Notes under the pieces: model-generated | Databases searched by the model: none | What the model was told of the DNA's origin: nothing | The model's input: the letters and a program-made list of their open reading frames with translations, nothing else | Source: Anisodus tanguticus | Lineage: Eukaryota > Streptophyta > Magnoliopsida > Solanales > Solanaceae | Assembly: GCA_034509755.1 (NCBI GenBank) | Contig: CM067541.1 | Coordinates: forward strand, 27,720,501 to 27,784,500 | Direction of reading: 5' to 3' | Length of the DNA: 64,000 bases | In this document: positions 22,118 through 33,546 of the stretch, in pieces | How the letters are laid out: every line of letters starts with the position of its first letter | How positions within the stretch are numbered: the stretch's first letter is position 1 | Position numbers and translations under genes: made by a program

Positions 22118-24239
22118 TTAGTTAGAAGTAATCTTTAGTCTACTAAGTTGGTCTGCTAGGCTATTATCTTTCCCTTTTATATGTTCAAATACCAAGTTAT
22201 AGATTGATATTGTGTCTAGGAAATTTAGCCAACGTCTTCTACTGCTATTTTTATCATTTATCTTTTGGTGAAACTTTACTATAGCTTCACAATCTGTTCT
22301 AATTAAAGTTTCTGGTTTATTTAATATGTAGAGTCTAAAGGCGTTTAAGCCGTATATTACGGCTAGGATTTCTGCGTCTATACTACTCATATTGCCTTTT
22401 TCTCTATACTTGCCGCTTTGGTATGCGCAAATTTTTTCTGATGTCTTGCCTGCGGTATTTATTTGTCTTTGTTTTTAGTATTGCTCCCCACCTTCAAAGC
22501 TACCATCAGTTTCAATGATTAAGTAGTCAGTTTCTAAAGGCATGTTTAAATCAGGGATGTTCTTTATTTGTTCTTTTAAGAGTTTCACTATTTTAATATC
22601 TTCTGCATTAAAATGTTTCTGTCCGGTTGAACCGGTTTTAGAGTAAAGAGGTCCTGCTATTTTTCCTAAGTCTTTTATGAAAGTTCTGGCGTAGTTTAAA
22701 ATTCCTAAGAACTTTTGTAAGTCTTTGGTGTTGTCTAATTTATCTGGCATATCTAAGGCTTTCTTAGGTATGTGTGGTTGTAATTTTACTTTACCTTCTC
22801 CTATAGTCACTCCTAGGAAATTTATGTATTTTTTACATAATTCCATTTTCTTTTTGCTAATTATTATTCCATTACTAGCGAATAGTCTAAATACAGTCTG
22901 TAGGTGTCCTAGGTGTTCAGTCATGTTACTACTGAAAACTAGTATATCATCTACGTATACTATAACAAATCTCTTATAGTCTCCAAAATTGAGTCCATTT
23001 TCCTTTGGAAAATTGGAGGAGATGTCTTCAGGCCAAATGGCATGACTAGCCATTCGAAATATCCTTCTGGACAAGTGAACGCCGTCCATTCTATGCTATC
23101 TGGATGCATCTTTACCTGCCAATAACCTGATTTACAATCGAATTTACTGAATATGTTCTTACCCTATATTCTATTAATTAATTATGTTTTATCGGGTAAC
23201 TTATATCCATCACTTCGAGTGTTGTCATTTAGTCTTTTATAGTTTATCACCATTCGGGCTTTTCCTCTGACTATTTCCGAATGATTTCTTACTATGAATG
23301 CTGCGGATCTATGTTTTGACGTAGATCTCCTTATGATTTCTAAGTCTAATAACTCTTTAATTTGTAACTTAAAATCTTCTATGTCTTGATTAGTTGCTTC
23401 TATTGAGGCGGTCTTTATTATGTATTCAGGGTTTATAATTTCTAATTGACATAGGATCTTATTATTGTTCCAATGTTTTAAAGGCTTCTCGCCTATAATT
23501 TCTAATTCGTCTAGAATTTTTACTATTTTATCTAGATCTGTTCTATCCTTTATTACTCCTATCTTTTCTATCCTATTTTTAAAATTATAGAACTCTGTTT
23601 CTAAATCTATTAATGTATAGCTTTTCTCCATTATATCTTCTTTTTCTTCTAGAATTTCTTCTAGTGCTAGGTTCTTATTATCTGTCCGGCAACAGTATTT
23701 TTCTCCATTGCTGCAATCTTTACAACAACTATCGTCTGAATCATTTTTTAAACTAAGTGGAGAAATCTGTATTATTTTAGTTTCAGTCTTTTGGGTCTGT
23801 ACTGGTGTGTATGTGCTATTCTTTTGGAAAATAATACCATCTCTTGTAATGCTACAACTCCCGTTATTATCTAATAAAAAATCTAAACCTATGATGAAAT
23901 CTGTATTTATATTTAGATCTCTTACTAGTATCTTATCCATTTTATAACTATGGTTATAAAACTTTGCACATGTGTTAATAAAACTTATTGTGGCTTCCTG
24001 CAGGTAGTGTTTGTAAAAGTTATGGGTTCCATCCATTTGCATGGCGAAGGTTTATCTAAAGTCTTGACTAGATTATTAGGGACAATCTTTTTATTAAGAA
24101 TACTTCTTGTACACCCCGTATCTACTAATGCTAGCGTAGTGATTTCATAATCTTTAATTATGATCTTTGTTAGCAATTTTAAGGAGCTAAATTTTTTGTC
24201 TTCATTGCATATTAAAGTTCTATTTTCTTCTGAATTCAT
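22118..24239 (-). pseudogene. ORF3 pol part, copy A (protease, RT, RNase H)
   Basis: On the minus strand 24239-23985 holds the aspartic protease with DTGC in ALVDTGCTRSIL. Bases 24042-23182 continue through a linker to the RT N-terminus (ARMVINYKRLN). Bases 23089-22475 carry the RT palm with YVDDILVFS. Bases 22390-22118 hold late RNase H motifs (AEILAVIYGLNAF, DNSLADQLSRL). Breaks include stops at 23182-23184 and 23164-23166, a frame change near 23000 and damage near 22480. The stop at 23164-23166 recurs in copy B. Not functional. Confidence 0.88.
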
Positions 24240-24289
24240 TAGTTCTGAAGATAATTCTGTAACTAATTCTTTCTTACCATCTGATCCTC

Positions 24290-26007
24290 TTACGTAATTG
24301 GATCATCTTCTTTTTCCTTTTGTTTACCTTTTTCTAATTGAGATAATCTCATTTCTAATGTGTTTACTCTTGTTTCTAAGGTTATTATCCTTACTGCTAG
24401 TGTTGTATCTTCTTGAATCTTTTTTAAAACTTCTTTAGGACTTATTATAATACTTAATTCCTTCTGCAGACAGTCTATGCAACCTTCTAAAAACATTTCT
24501 TACACTTAGCTCGTTTGCTCCTGCTAGGGAACCATTTGCATATGCAACAAGCTGTGCTGTCTAAACCTTTATTTCTTTCAAATAAATGGTCGCAGTCTAT
24601 TGTTGTGTTTACTAGATTGTTTAAATCTATATCTAGGTCTAGTTGTTCTATTCTGATTTCGTTTATAAATTCGTCTGCTTCTGAATCGGAAGAGTCTAGT
24701 TTACTATTTTCTCCTGTGTCGATACTTACTATAGAGTAGATACTCTCTGTATCTGACATGTATTCGTCTACATTTATTAAGGTTTCTTGAAAATCTTCTA
24801 TCAATTGTGAATTTCTAGAGTTGTTATTTATCCTTTTAGGACAAGTGTTTGCTAAATGTTCTATACTACCACATGTAAAGCATTCTAACTTATTTTTATA
24901 ATTTCTATCGTTTCTATATTTCCTTATGTGTTTATTTCTGTCTAAATATGGTTTTTTGGCTGACGACTTTCTTAGAAAATATTTTTTTCTTTTATATTTG
25001 TCGTAGTTTTGATAACCGTATTTCTTATATTTCTTTTTATAATTTTTCTTTCTTTGAGGATCTTTATCGTAACTCTGGGTTGTATATATTACACTCTTGC
25101 AGAAATTCAACTCATTTTGTTTTAGTTGTTTCTGTATCTGCAAATGAGTACATTTCTCTTGTAAGATCTCCATAACGTGTTGGATTCTATGTCCTATGGA
25201 CCATCTAGCATTAGGGTTTTGTATTATCCCATCACGCTTATTCCAACGTTCTTCTATTTCCCTACCTAAAGCTCCTGGCAATTTATTAAAGAGCTTCTTT
25301 CCTAATTCTTGATCAAAGGAATTACCACTGATCGTGCAATAGTAAAAGAAATCGTTTAAAAATTTCTTAATGTATACCCAATTACTTATACTTAACTGTT
25401 CTAGTTTTATTAAAGCATTTCTTTGTAAAACTACTAAACCACTATTTGGGTCTTCACCTGTAATTAGTGTATGTATTTTATTGGTGAAATTATATGGGTT
25501 TGATCCCATAGATACCAACTGGTGAAATTCTGTTGGGAAATCTGTCTTATAAGCTTCCCATAATGCCTTAGTTGATTCTCCTAAGAATGTTTCTAAGTAT
25601 TTGTACATAGTCTCAGGGTCTGTTTCTACATAGTTTTGTATGTAGTCTGCCACTACTATTCCTTTCCACAAATCTATTACTGAGTTCCATCTTTGTGGAT
25701 CGTGGGCAGCTATATTTAATATCTTTCCCCTATTTCCTCCTTCTTGGAGAGTTATGGGTTCTTCTAACGGCATTCTTCTACCTGAGGGTTTTACCTGTTC
25801 TATAGGCTCTCCTGCAGTTCTGAATACTCGTCTTCTAGGTATATTTCCGGTACTTGTATCTACCGTGAAATGTTCTCCTGTTGTTCTTTGGAAAGGGCTA
25901 GAGCTTGACGCGCTAGTTTCCATCAATTCTTTCTGACTAATTTCTGAGTTTGTCTCAAACTCTTCTTCATTGTTTAAAGTGAAGTCTTTCCAGATTTCTT
26001 CAAACAT
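24290..26007 (-). pseudogene. ORF3 coat-protein part, copy A, with two zinc-binding motifs
   Basis: The 506-codon frame 26007-24487 contains a caulimovirid coat-protein core (WNSVIDLWKGIVVADYIQNY onwards) and a Lys/Tyr-rich basic tract. It then has a CX2CX4HX4C knuckle (CFTCGSIEHLANTC) and an acidic tail. A cysteine array at 24470-24549 follows, broken in this copy by one missing base compared with 31005-31085 of copy B. The frame then continues as 24496-24290, a coiled coil (TLEMRLSQLEKGKQK) leading to the protease. The coat protein packages viral DNA; the knuckle binds nucleic acid. Confidence 0.82.
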
Positions 26008-26073
26008 AGCTGTTTTTTCTTTTGAAATATGTTCGTCTTTGTATCCTGAATTATCTGTTCTCTTATCGCATTT

Positions 26074-27171
26074 TTAAAAATGTTCTATGGTTTGTTCTAA
26101 TTCCATATTATCTAATTTACAACCCTTACATTTGAATAACATCCATGGTTTTTCTTTTTTCAGGTCTTTGGCTTTTTCTATAGCGACGTCTACCTCATAT
26201 CCTTCTTGGATAATTTCTATGTTCATAAACGTAGTTATCTCATGTTCTTCTATAGTACTTTCTTCTTCACAGTCCTTCTGTGGAGTGTAATTATAGTCTG
26301 TAAACCTTATAGAGGTTTCTCCATTTTGGTTTGTATATTCTAAATGAGAGGCTGGTTGTAATATCTTGTTCTTAGTAGTAAAACGTTCTAACTTCCATTC
26401 TAAGCATGCATATTCTTCTGGCTGAATCTTTGTAGGTTTTATTAAATTAATGCCTTTATTACTCATTAATTCTACTACATCGTTTATCTTTATTTTAAAC
26501 TTTGTATTACTATTGGTTGTCATTTTTCCTAAAAATCCTAAACATAATAAAATGTTGGTACCGCTATGCATTTCTTCATAGCCTTTAGTCTGGATTCCTA
26601 TTTTAATGTGTTTTCCAAATTCTTTTAAGTTCATTAAGAAGTCTGGGCTAATGTAGAAGATTCCTCCATTATCTATCATGTCTATTTCTCGTCATACCTA
26701 TAATGGATTTTTCATTTGTCCATCCGTCATCATAAATTATTATGAGGACTTTACTACCTAAATTCTTTCTTGTTAATCCTTTTATCCCTACTACCATTAA
26801 TCCCATATGCATGAGGGTTCTGGTATTTCTTTTAATTTGTTTAAAAGATTCTCACTAATTAAATTTATGTTTCTAGCCGAATTTCCTAATACTGACAACT
26901 GTTCTTCCCTATAATGTCTATATAGTTGTGCTGTTGACGAGAATCGTCCTGCGTTATATAGTGTTCTAGGGTTCAACAGATTTAATTGATTCTGTTGGAA
27001 AATACTGATATCTCGATCTACGTTTATTACCTCGCTAAGTTGTCTATCAGTTTCTTCTGGAGATCTTCTATTTAATATTATAGATATTAAACTATTTCCT
27101 ATCCTGTCTTCTGAGAAACTTGGTCTTTGCCTTTCTCCTTCTGTTCTCGATCTATTTGCAAAATTGTCCAT
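26074..27171 (-). pseudogene. ORF3 movement-protein part, copy A
   Basis: Bases 27171-26797 begin MDNFANRSRTEG and 26679-26074 carry the 30K-superfamily core (FYISPDFLMNLKEFGKHI). This family moves plant viruses through plasmodesmata. A frame break lies near 26700-26800, and a stop at 26074 separates it from the coat-protein part. In copy B the equivalent position is open, so the movement and coat regions were one polyprotein. The N-terminus overlaps ORF2 by about 73 bp. Confidence 0.82.
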
Positions 27172-27512
27172 TTTTGCGGTTTTCTTATTATTTTATCCTT
27201 TTCTTTTTGTGGCGTTAATTCCACTCTTTTTAACTGATCTATTAGTTTGTCTACTTGGTTTTCTTTATGTGTATCTCTGTCTTGTTTTATAGCTATTTGA
27301 TAAACTCGTTCGTTTATTTTTTCGACTCGAGCTGCTAATGAATCTATTTTTCTATGAAGATCTAATACTAAAGATGCTATTATTATATTTTGTTGTCTAA
27401 TTATTTGGTCTGACTTTGAGCTAGGTATGTATTCTTTATAGTCTGGTGGTAATGGTATAGATTTTTCTATTAATTTTATAGCTTCTTCTTGAGCAAAAGT
27501 TAGTCTGTTCAT
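27099..27512 (-). CDS. Viral ORF2, 137 residues, coiled-coil, possibly virion-associated
   Basis: The frame is open from MNRLTFAQEEAIKLIEK to the stop at 27099. The middle is a predicted coil (LHRKIDSLAARVEKINERVYQ); the C-terminus is lysine-rich (KEKDKIIRKPQKW). Size, position before the polyprotein and coil-plus-basic-tail layout resemble the small ORF2/ORFIII virion-associated proteins of badnaviruses and caulimoviruses. Similarity is structural only. Its ATG overlaps the upstream stop as ATGA. There is no copy-B counterpart. It is the one viral frame that looks uninterrupted, but nothing suggests it is expressed. Confidence 0.6.
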   Translation of the reverse strand: MNRLTFAQEEAIKLIEKSIPLPPDYKEYIPSSKSDQIIRQQNIIIASLVLDLHRKIDSLAARVEKINERVYQIAIKQDRDTHKENQVDKLIDQLKRVELTPQKEKDKIIRKPQKWTILQIDREQKEKGKDQVSQKTG

Positions 27513-28386
27513 GAAAGAGCAACCTTCTTTAATTCTTCAATTGTTTTTTCTAATTCTAAAATCTTATTTTTTAGATCTTTTAAATCCTTTTTAATTGTTA
27601 TATTTTCTTGTAGACTTATCGATTCTATCTTTAATAAATTATTTTTTAATATTATTTCTAACTCTTGTTTGGTAGATAGCGTCTTAAAATCACACTTATT
27701 AACTAAATTATTTATGTATTCTAGATTCTTATCTGATTTTTCGAAAATTCTTTGGTTTTTATATTGTACTTCTTCTAATTTTTCTAGATGCGTAATATAG
27801 TGTTTATTATTATCTTTTATATTTTCACTTAGATTTATAATTATGTCTATTATAGTATTTAATTGTTTTTCTTCACTATGTAGTATATGGTCTCCTGTGC
27901 TAAAGTTGCACTTTATAATACTATGATCTTTTAATATTCTAAATTTCTTTTCTGGTATTAATCTTAAATCTAAGTAGTCTAGGTGTTTTAATTGAGCTAT
28001 GATTATCCTAGAGTTGTTGGGGTATTTTCTTTTATCAGATACTCTATTCTATGTTTATAGTAGCCTATTGTATTTCGTATTCCTTCTAACTGCCACTTTA
28101 TACTATTAATTATATAATCGTCTATTTCTCCTAATATTATCCTAGCTTGAATTAATCTAGATAATACTATATGATCTATAACTTCTAGATGTGGTCTTAA
28201 GTCTTTTTCAAAATGGTCTTGTAATAATTTAAGTTTTTGAGCCTTGGATAAAAATTTAAATTCTAATATGTCTAAGCAAGTACTTAGCGCTCTTTCAACT
28301 TTTATATATTCGTTCTTTCTTTTTATATCTCTATATATTAGCCACTGTTGAATTCTAATAAATCTAGCAAAATGAAGTGATCTCAT
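27509..28386 (-). pseudogene. Viral ORF1, coiled-coil protein, frameshifted
   Basis: The frame from ATG 28386 (MRSLHFARFIRIQQW) runs 127 codons to 28003. Homologous-looking coding sequence continues in another frame from about 28010 down to a stop overlapping the ORF2 start. The second part is a long Lys/Glu/Asn coil (KDLKDLKNKILELEKTIEEL). Function is unknown; I recognise no named family. Its position matches ORF1 of four-ORF caulimovirids. The abrupt frame change near 28005 looks like one small indel. Confidence 0.6.
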
Positions 28387-28628
28387 ATATCTAATAAGGC
28401 TTAAATCTGTTTTGGTTCTTAAACAACTTTTTTTCTTTTAAGGTGTCTAATTAACTGATATTCTAGGTCGGATACTTTATCTATTAACTCGAAAGTCTTA
28501 AAGGGTCTTTCTTTACTGGGTGTTTAGGCGGATATACTGGCCCAAGGATTCCGGGTATGAAAAGATTATCAAGTTCTTTTTTAACTTCTCCTTTTCCCTT
28601 GTCTATTGGAGTCTTCTTTGACGAACTC
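28387..28628 (-). other. Junction between viral copies B and A
   Basis: On the minus strand copy B reaches the ORF4 start (MSSSKKTPIDKGKG, ATG near 28628). After 14 codons it switches to sequence absent from the copy-A ORF4, including FIPGILGPVYPP, then runs into the ORF1 region of copy A with stops. Most of copy B's ORF4 and its intergenic region are missing. The 14-mer GGCCCAAGGATTCC at 28539-28552 also occurs in copy A ORF4 (21604-21617). Confidence 0.7.
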
Positions 28629-28648
28629 ATGCTGCTAAGAAGAAACAA

Positions 28649-30714
28649 TCTTAGTTTGAAGTAATCTTTAGTCTACTAAGTTGGTCTGCTAGGCTATTAT
28701 CTTTCCCTTTTATATGTTCAAATACCAAGTTATAGATTGATATTGTGTCTAGGAAATTTAGCCAACGTCTTCTACTGCTATTTTTATCGTTTATCTTTTG
28801 GTGAAACTTTACTATAGCTTCACAATCTGTTCTAATTAAAGTTTATGGTTTATTTAATATGTAGAGTCTAAAGGCGTTTAAGCCGTATATTACGGCTAGG
28901 ATTTCTGCGTCTATACTACTCATGTTGCCTTTTTCTCTATATTTGCCGCTTTGGTATGCACAATTTTTTTTTGATGTCTTGCTGCAGTATTTATTAGTCT
29001 TTGTTTTTAGTACTGCTCCCCAGCCTTCAAAGCTACCATCAGTTTCAATGATTAAGTAGTCAGTTTCTAAAGGCATGTTTAAATCAGGGATGTTCTTTAT
29101 TTGTTCTTTTAAGAGTTTCACTATTTTAATATCTTCTGCATTAAAATGTTTCTGTCCGGTTGAACCGGTTTTAGAGTAAAGAGGTCCTGTTATTTTTCCT
29201 AAGTCTTTTATGAAAGTTCTGGCGTAGTTTAAAATTCCTAAGAACTTTTGTAAGTCTTTGGTGTTGTCTAATTTATCTGGTATATCTAAGGCTTTCTTAG
29301 GTATGTGTGGTTGTAATTTTACTTTACCTTCTCCTATAGTCACTCCTAGGAAATTTATGTATTTTTTACATAATTCCATTTTCTTTTTGCTAATTATTAT
29401 TCCATTACTAACGAATAGTCTAAATACAGTCTGTAGGTGTCCTAGGTGTTCAGTCATGTTACTACTGAAAACTAGTATATCATCTACGTATACAATAACA
29501 AATCTCTTATAGTCTCCAAAAATTGAGTCCATTTTCCTTTGGAAAATTGGAGGAGCTGTCTTCAGGCCAAATGGCATGACTAGCCATTCGAAATGTCCTT
29601 CTGGACAAGTGAACGCCGTCCATTCTATGCTATCTGGATGCATCTTTACCTGCCAATAACCTGATTTACAATCGAATTTACTGGATATGTTCTTACCCTA
29701 TATTCTATTAATTAATTCTGTTTTATCGGGTAACTTATATCCATCACTTCGAGTGTTGTCATTTAGTCTTTTATAGTTTATCACCATTCGGGCTTTTCCT
29801 CTGACTATTTCCGAATGATTTCTTACTATGAATGCTGCGGATCTATGTTTTGACGTAGATCTCCTTATGATTTCTAAGTCTAATAACTCTTTAATTTGTA
29901 ACTTAAAATCTTCTATGTCTTGATTAGTTTCTTCTATTGAGGCGGTCTTTATTATGTATTCAGGGTTTATAATTTCTAATTGACATAGGATCTTATTATT
30001 GTTCCAATGTTTTAAAGACTTCTCGCCTATAATTTCTAATTCGTCTAGAATTTTTACTATTTTATCTAGATCTGTTCTATCCTTTATTACTCCTATCTTT
30101 TCTATCCTATTTTTAAAATTATAGAACTCTGTTTCTAAATCTATTAATGTATAGCTTTTCTCCATTATATCTTATTTTTCTTCTAGAATTTCTTCTAGTG
30201 CTAGGTTCTTATTATCTGTCCGGCAACAGTATTTTTCTCCATTGCTGCAATCTTTACAACAACTATCGTCTGAATCATTTTTTAAACTAAGTGGAGAAAT
30301 CTGTATTATTTTAGTTTCAGTCTTTTGGGTCTGTACTGGTGTGTATGTGCTATTCTTTTGGAAAATAATACCATCTCTTGTAATGCTACAACTCCCGTTA
30401 TTATCTAATAAAAAATCTAAACCTATGATGAAATCTGTATTTATATTTAGATCTCTTACTAGTATCTTATCCATTTTATAACTAGGGTTATAAAACTTTG
30501 CACATGTGTTAATAAAACTTATTGTGGCTTCCTGCAGGTAGTGTTTGTAAAAGTTATGGGTTCCATCCATTTGCATGGCAGAAGCCGGTTTATCTAAAGT
30601 CTTGACTAGATTATTAGGGACAATCTTTTTATTAAGAATACTTCTTGTACACCCTGTATCTACTAATGCTAGCGTAGTGATTTCATAATCTTTAATTCTG
30701 ATCTTTGTTAGCAA
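28649..30714 (-). pseudogene. ORF3 pol part, copy B (protease, RT, RNase H)
   Basis: Bases 30714-30172 hold the protease (DTGC) and linker, ended by a stop not present in copy A. Bases 30165-29698 hold the RT N-terminus, ended by the stop at 29698-29700 that is also in copy A. Bases 29643-28843 form a 266-codon RT-RNase H frame with FGLKTAPPIFQRKM, YVDDILVFS and ETDGSFEGWGAVL. A frameshift near 28850-28970 separates the last RNase H motifs. The sequence is nearly identical to 22118-24239. Confidence 0.88.
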
Positions 30715-30716
30715 TT

Positions 30717-32312
30717 TTAAGGAGCTAAATTTTTGTCTTCATTACATATTAAAGTTCTATTTTCTTCTGAATTCATTAGTTCTGAAGATAATTCTGTAAC
30801 TAATTCTCTTACCATCTGATCCTCTTCTGTAATTGGATCATCTTCTTTTCCCTTTTGTTTACCTTTTTCTAATTGAGATAATCTCATTTCTAATGTGTTT
30901 ACTCTTGTTTCTAAGGTTATTATCCTTACTGCTAGTGTTGTATCTTCTTGAATCTTTTTTAAAACTTCTTTAGGACTTATTATAATACTTAATTCCTTCT
31001 GCAGACAGTCTATGCAACCTTCTAAAAAACATTTCTTACACTTAGCTCGTTTGCTCCTGCTAGGGAACCATTTGCATATGCAACAAGCTGTGCTGTCTAA
31101 ACCTTTATTTCTTTCAAATAAATGGTCGCAGTCTATTGTTGTGTTTACTAGATTGTTTAAATCTATATCTAGGTCTAGTTGTTCTATTCCGATTTCGTTT
31201 ATAAATTCGCCTGCTTCTGAATCGGAAGAGTCTAGTTTACTATTTTCTCCTGTGTCGATACTTACTATAGAGTAGATACTCTCTGTATCTGACATGTATT
31301 CGTCTACATTTATTAAGGTCTCCTGAAAATCTTCTATCAATTGTGAATTTCTAGAGTTGTTATTTATCCTTTTAGGACAAGTGTTTGCTAAATGTTCTAT
31401 ACTACCACATGTAAAGCATTCTAACTTATTTTTATAATTTCTATCATTTCTATATTTCCTTATGTGTTTATTTCTGTCTAAATATGGTTTTTTAGCTGAC
31501 GGCTTTCTTAGAAAATATTTTTTTCTTTTATATTTGTCGTAGTTTTGATAACCGTATTTCTTATATTTCTTTTTATAATTTTTCTTTCTTTGAGGATCTT
31601 TATCGTAACTCTGGGTTGTATATATTACACTCTTGCAGAAATTCAACTCATTTTGTTTTAGTTGTTTCTGTATCTGCAAATGAGTACATTTCTCTTGTAA
31701 GATCTCCATAACGTGTTGGATTCTATGTCCTATGGACCATCTAGCATTAGGGTTTTGTATTATCCCATCACGCTTATTCCAACGTTCTTCTATTTCCCTA
31801 CCTAAAGCTCCTGACAATTTATTAAAGAGCTTTTTTCCTAATTCTTGATCAAAGGAATTACCACTGATCGTGCAATAGTAAAAGAAATCGTTTAAAAATT
31901 TCTTAATGTATACCCAATTACTTATACTTAACTATTCTAGTTTTATTAAAGCATTTCTTTGTAAAACTACTAAACCACTATTTGGGTCTTCACCTGTAAT
32001 TAGTGTATGTATTTTATTGGTGAAATTATATGGGTTTGATCCCATAGATACCAACCGGTGAAATTCTACGTTGGGAAATCATGTCTTATAAGCTTCCCAT
32101 AATGCCTTAGTTGATTCTCCTAAGAATGTTTCTAAGTATTTGTACATAGTCTCAGGGTCTGTTTCTACATAGTTTTGTATGTAGTCTGCCACTACTATTC
32201 CTTTCCACAAATCTATTACTGAGTTCCATCTTTGTGGATCGTGGGCAGCTATATTTAATATCTTTCCCCTATTTCCTCCTTCTTGGAGAGTTATGGGTTC
32301 TTCTAACGGCAT
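30717..32312 (-). pseudogene. ORF3 coat-protein part, copy B
   Basis: Frame 31817-30717 (366 codons) carries the coat-protein C-half, the basic tract, the zinc knuckle, the acidic tail, the full cysteine array at 31005-31085 and the coil before the protease, with no break. The N-half lies in 32312-32079. Between 31818 and 32078 there is a stop near 31934 and small indels near 32070, and another break lies near 32350. This copy shows that coat protein, cysteine array and protease were one frame. Confidence 0.82.
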
Positions 32313-32338
32313 TCTTCTACCTGAGGGTTTTACCTGTT

Positions 32339-33546
32339 CTATAGGCTCTCCCCAGATTCGAATACTCGTCTTCTAGGTATATTTCCGGTACTTGTATCTA
32401 CCGTGAAATGTTCTCCTGTTGTTCTTTGGAAAGGGCTAGAGCTTGACGCGCTAGTTTCCATCAATTCTTTCTGACTAATTTCTGAGTTTGTCTCGAACTC
32501 TTCTCCATTGTTTAAAGTGAAGTCTTTCCAGATTTCTTCAAACATAGCTGTTTTTTCTTTTGAAATCTGTTCGTCTTTGTATCCTGAATTATCTGTTCTC
32601 TTATCACATTTTTTAAAATGTTCTATGGTTTGTTCTAATTCCATATTATCTAATTTACAACCCTTACATTTGAATAACATCCAGGGTTTTTCTTTTTTCA
32701 GGTCTTTGGCTTTTTCTATAGCGACGTCTACCTCATATCCTTCTTGGATAATTTCTATGTTCATAAACGTAGTTATCTCATGTTCTTCTATAGTACTTTC
32801 TTCTTCACGGTTTTCCGTGGAGTGTAATTATAGTCTCGTAAACCTTATAGAGGTTTCTCCATTTTGGTTTGTATATTCTAAATGAGAGGCTGGTTGTAAT
32901 ATCTTGTTCTTAGTAGTAAAACGTTCTAACTTCCATTCTAAGCATGCATATTCTTCTGGTTGAATCTTTGTAGGTTTTATTAAATTAATGCCTTTATTAC
33001 TCATTAATTCTACTACATCGTTTATCTTTATTTTAAACTTTGTATTACTATTGGTTGTCATTTTTCCTAAAAATCCTAAACATAATAAAATGTTGGTACC
33101 GCTATGCATTTCTTCATAGCCTTTAGTCTGGATTCCTATTTTAATGTGTTTTCCAAATTCTTTTAAGTTCATTAAGAAGTCTGGGCTAATGTAGAAGATT
33201 CCTCCATTATCTATCATGTCTATTTCTGTCATACCTATAATGGATTTCTTCATGTCTGTCCATCTGTCATCATAAATTACTATGAGGACTTTACTACCTA
33301 AATTCTTCCTTGTTAAACCCTTTATCCCTACTACTATTAATCCCATATGCATGAGGGTTCTGGTATTTCTTTTAATTTGTTTAAAAGATTCTTCACTGAT
33401 TAAATTTATGTTTCTAGCCGAATTTCCCAATACTGACAACTGTTCTTCCCTATAGTGTCTATATAGTTGTGCTGTTGACGAGAATCGTCCTGCGTTATAT
33501 AGTGTTCTAGGGTTCAACAGATTTAATTGATTCTGTTGGAAAATAC
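32339..33546 (-). pseudogene. ORF3 movement protein and its link to coat protein, copy B
   Basis: Frame 33580-32828 has the 30K movement-protein core (GLIVVGIKGLTRKNLGSK, FYISPDFLMNLKEF). A frameshift near 32820 leads to 32764-32339, which runs without a stop from the movement-protein C-terminus into the coat-protein start (SKEKTAMFEEIWKD). Viral sequence in this orientation ends at 33546, where the inverted piece begins, so the movement-protein N-terminus is missing on this strand. Confidence 0.82.

Noticed and set aside
22725..25936. Plus-strand frames across the viral array
   Set aside because: Antisense shadows of ORF3; the opposite strand carries clear viral domains.
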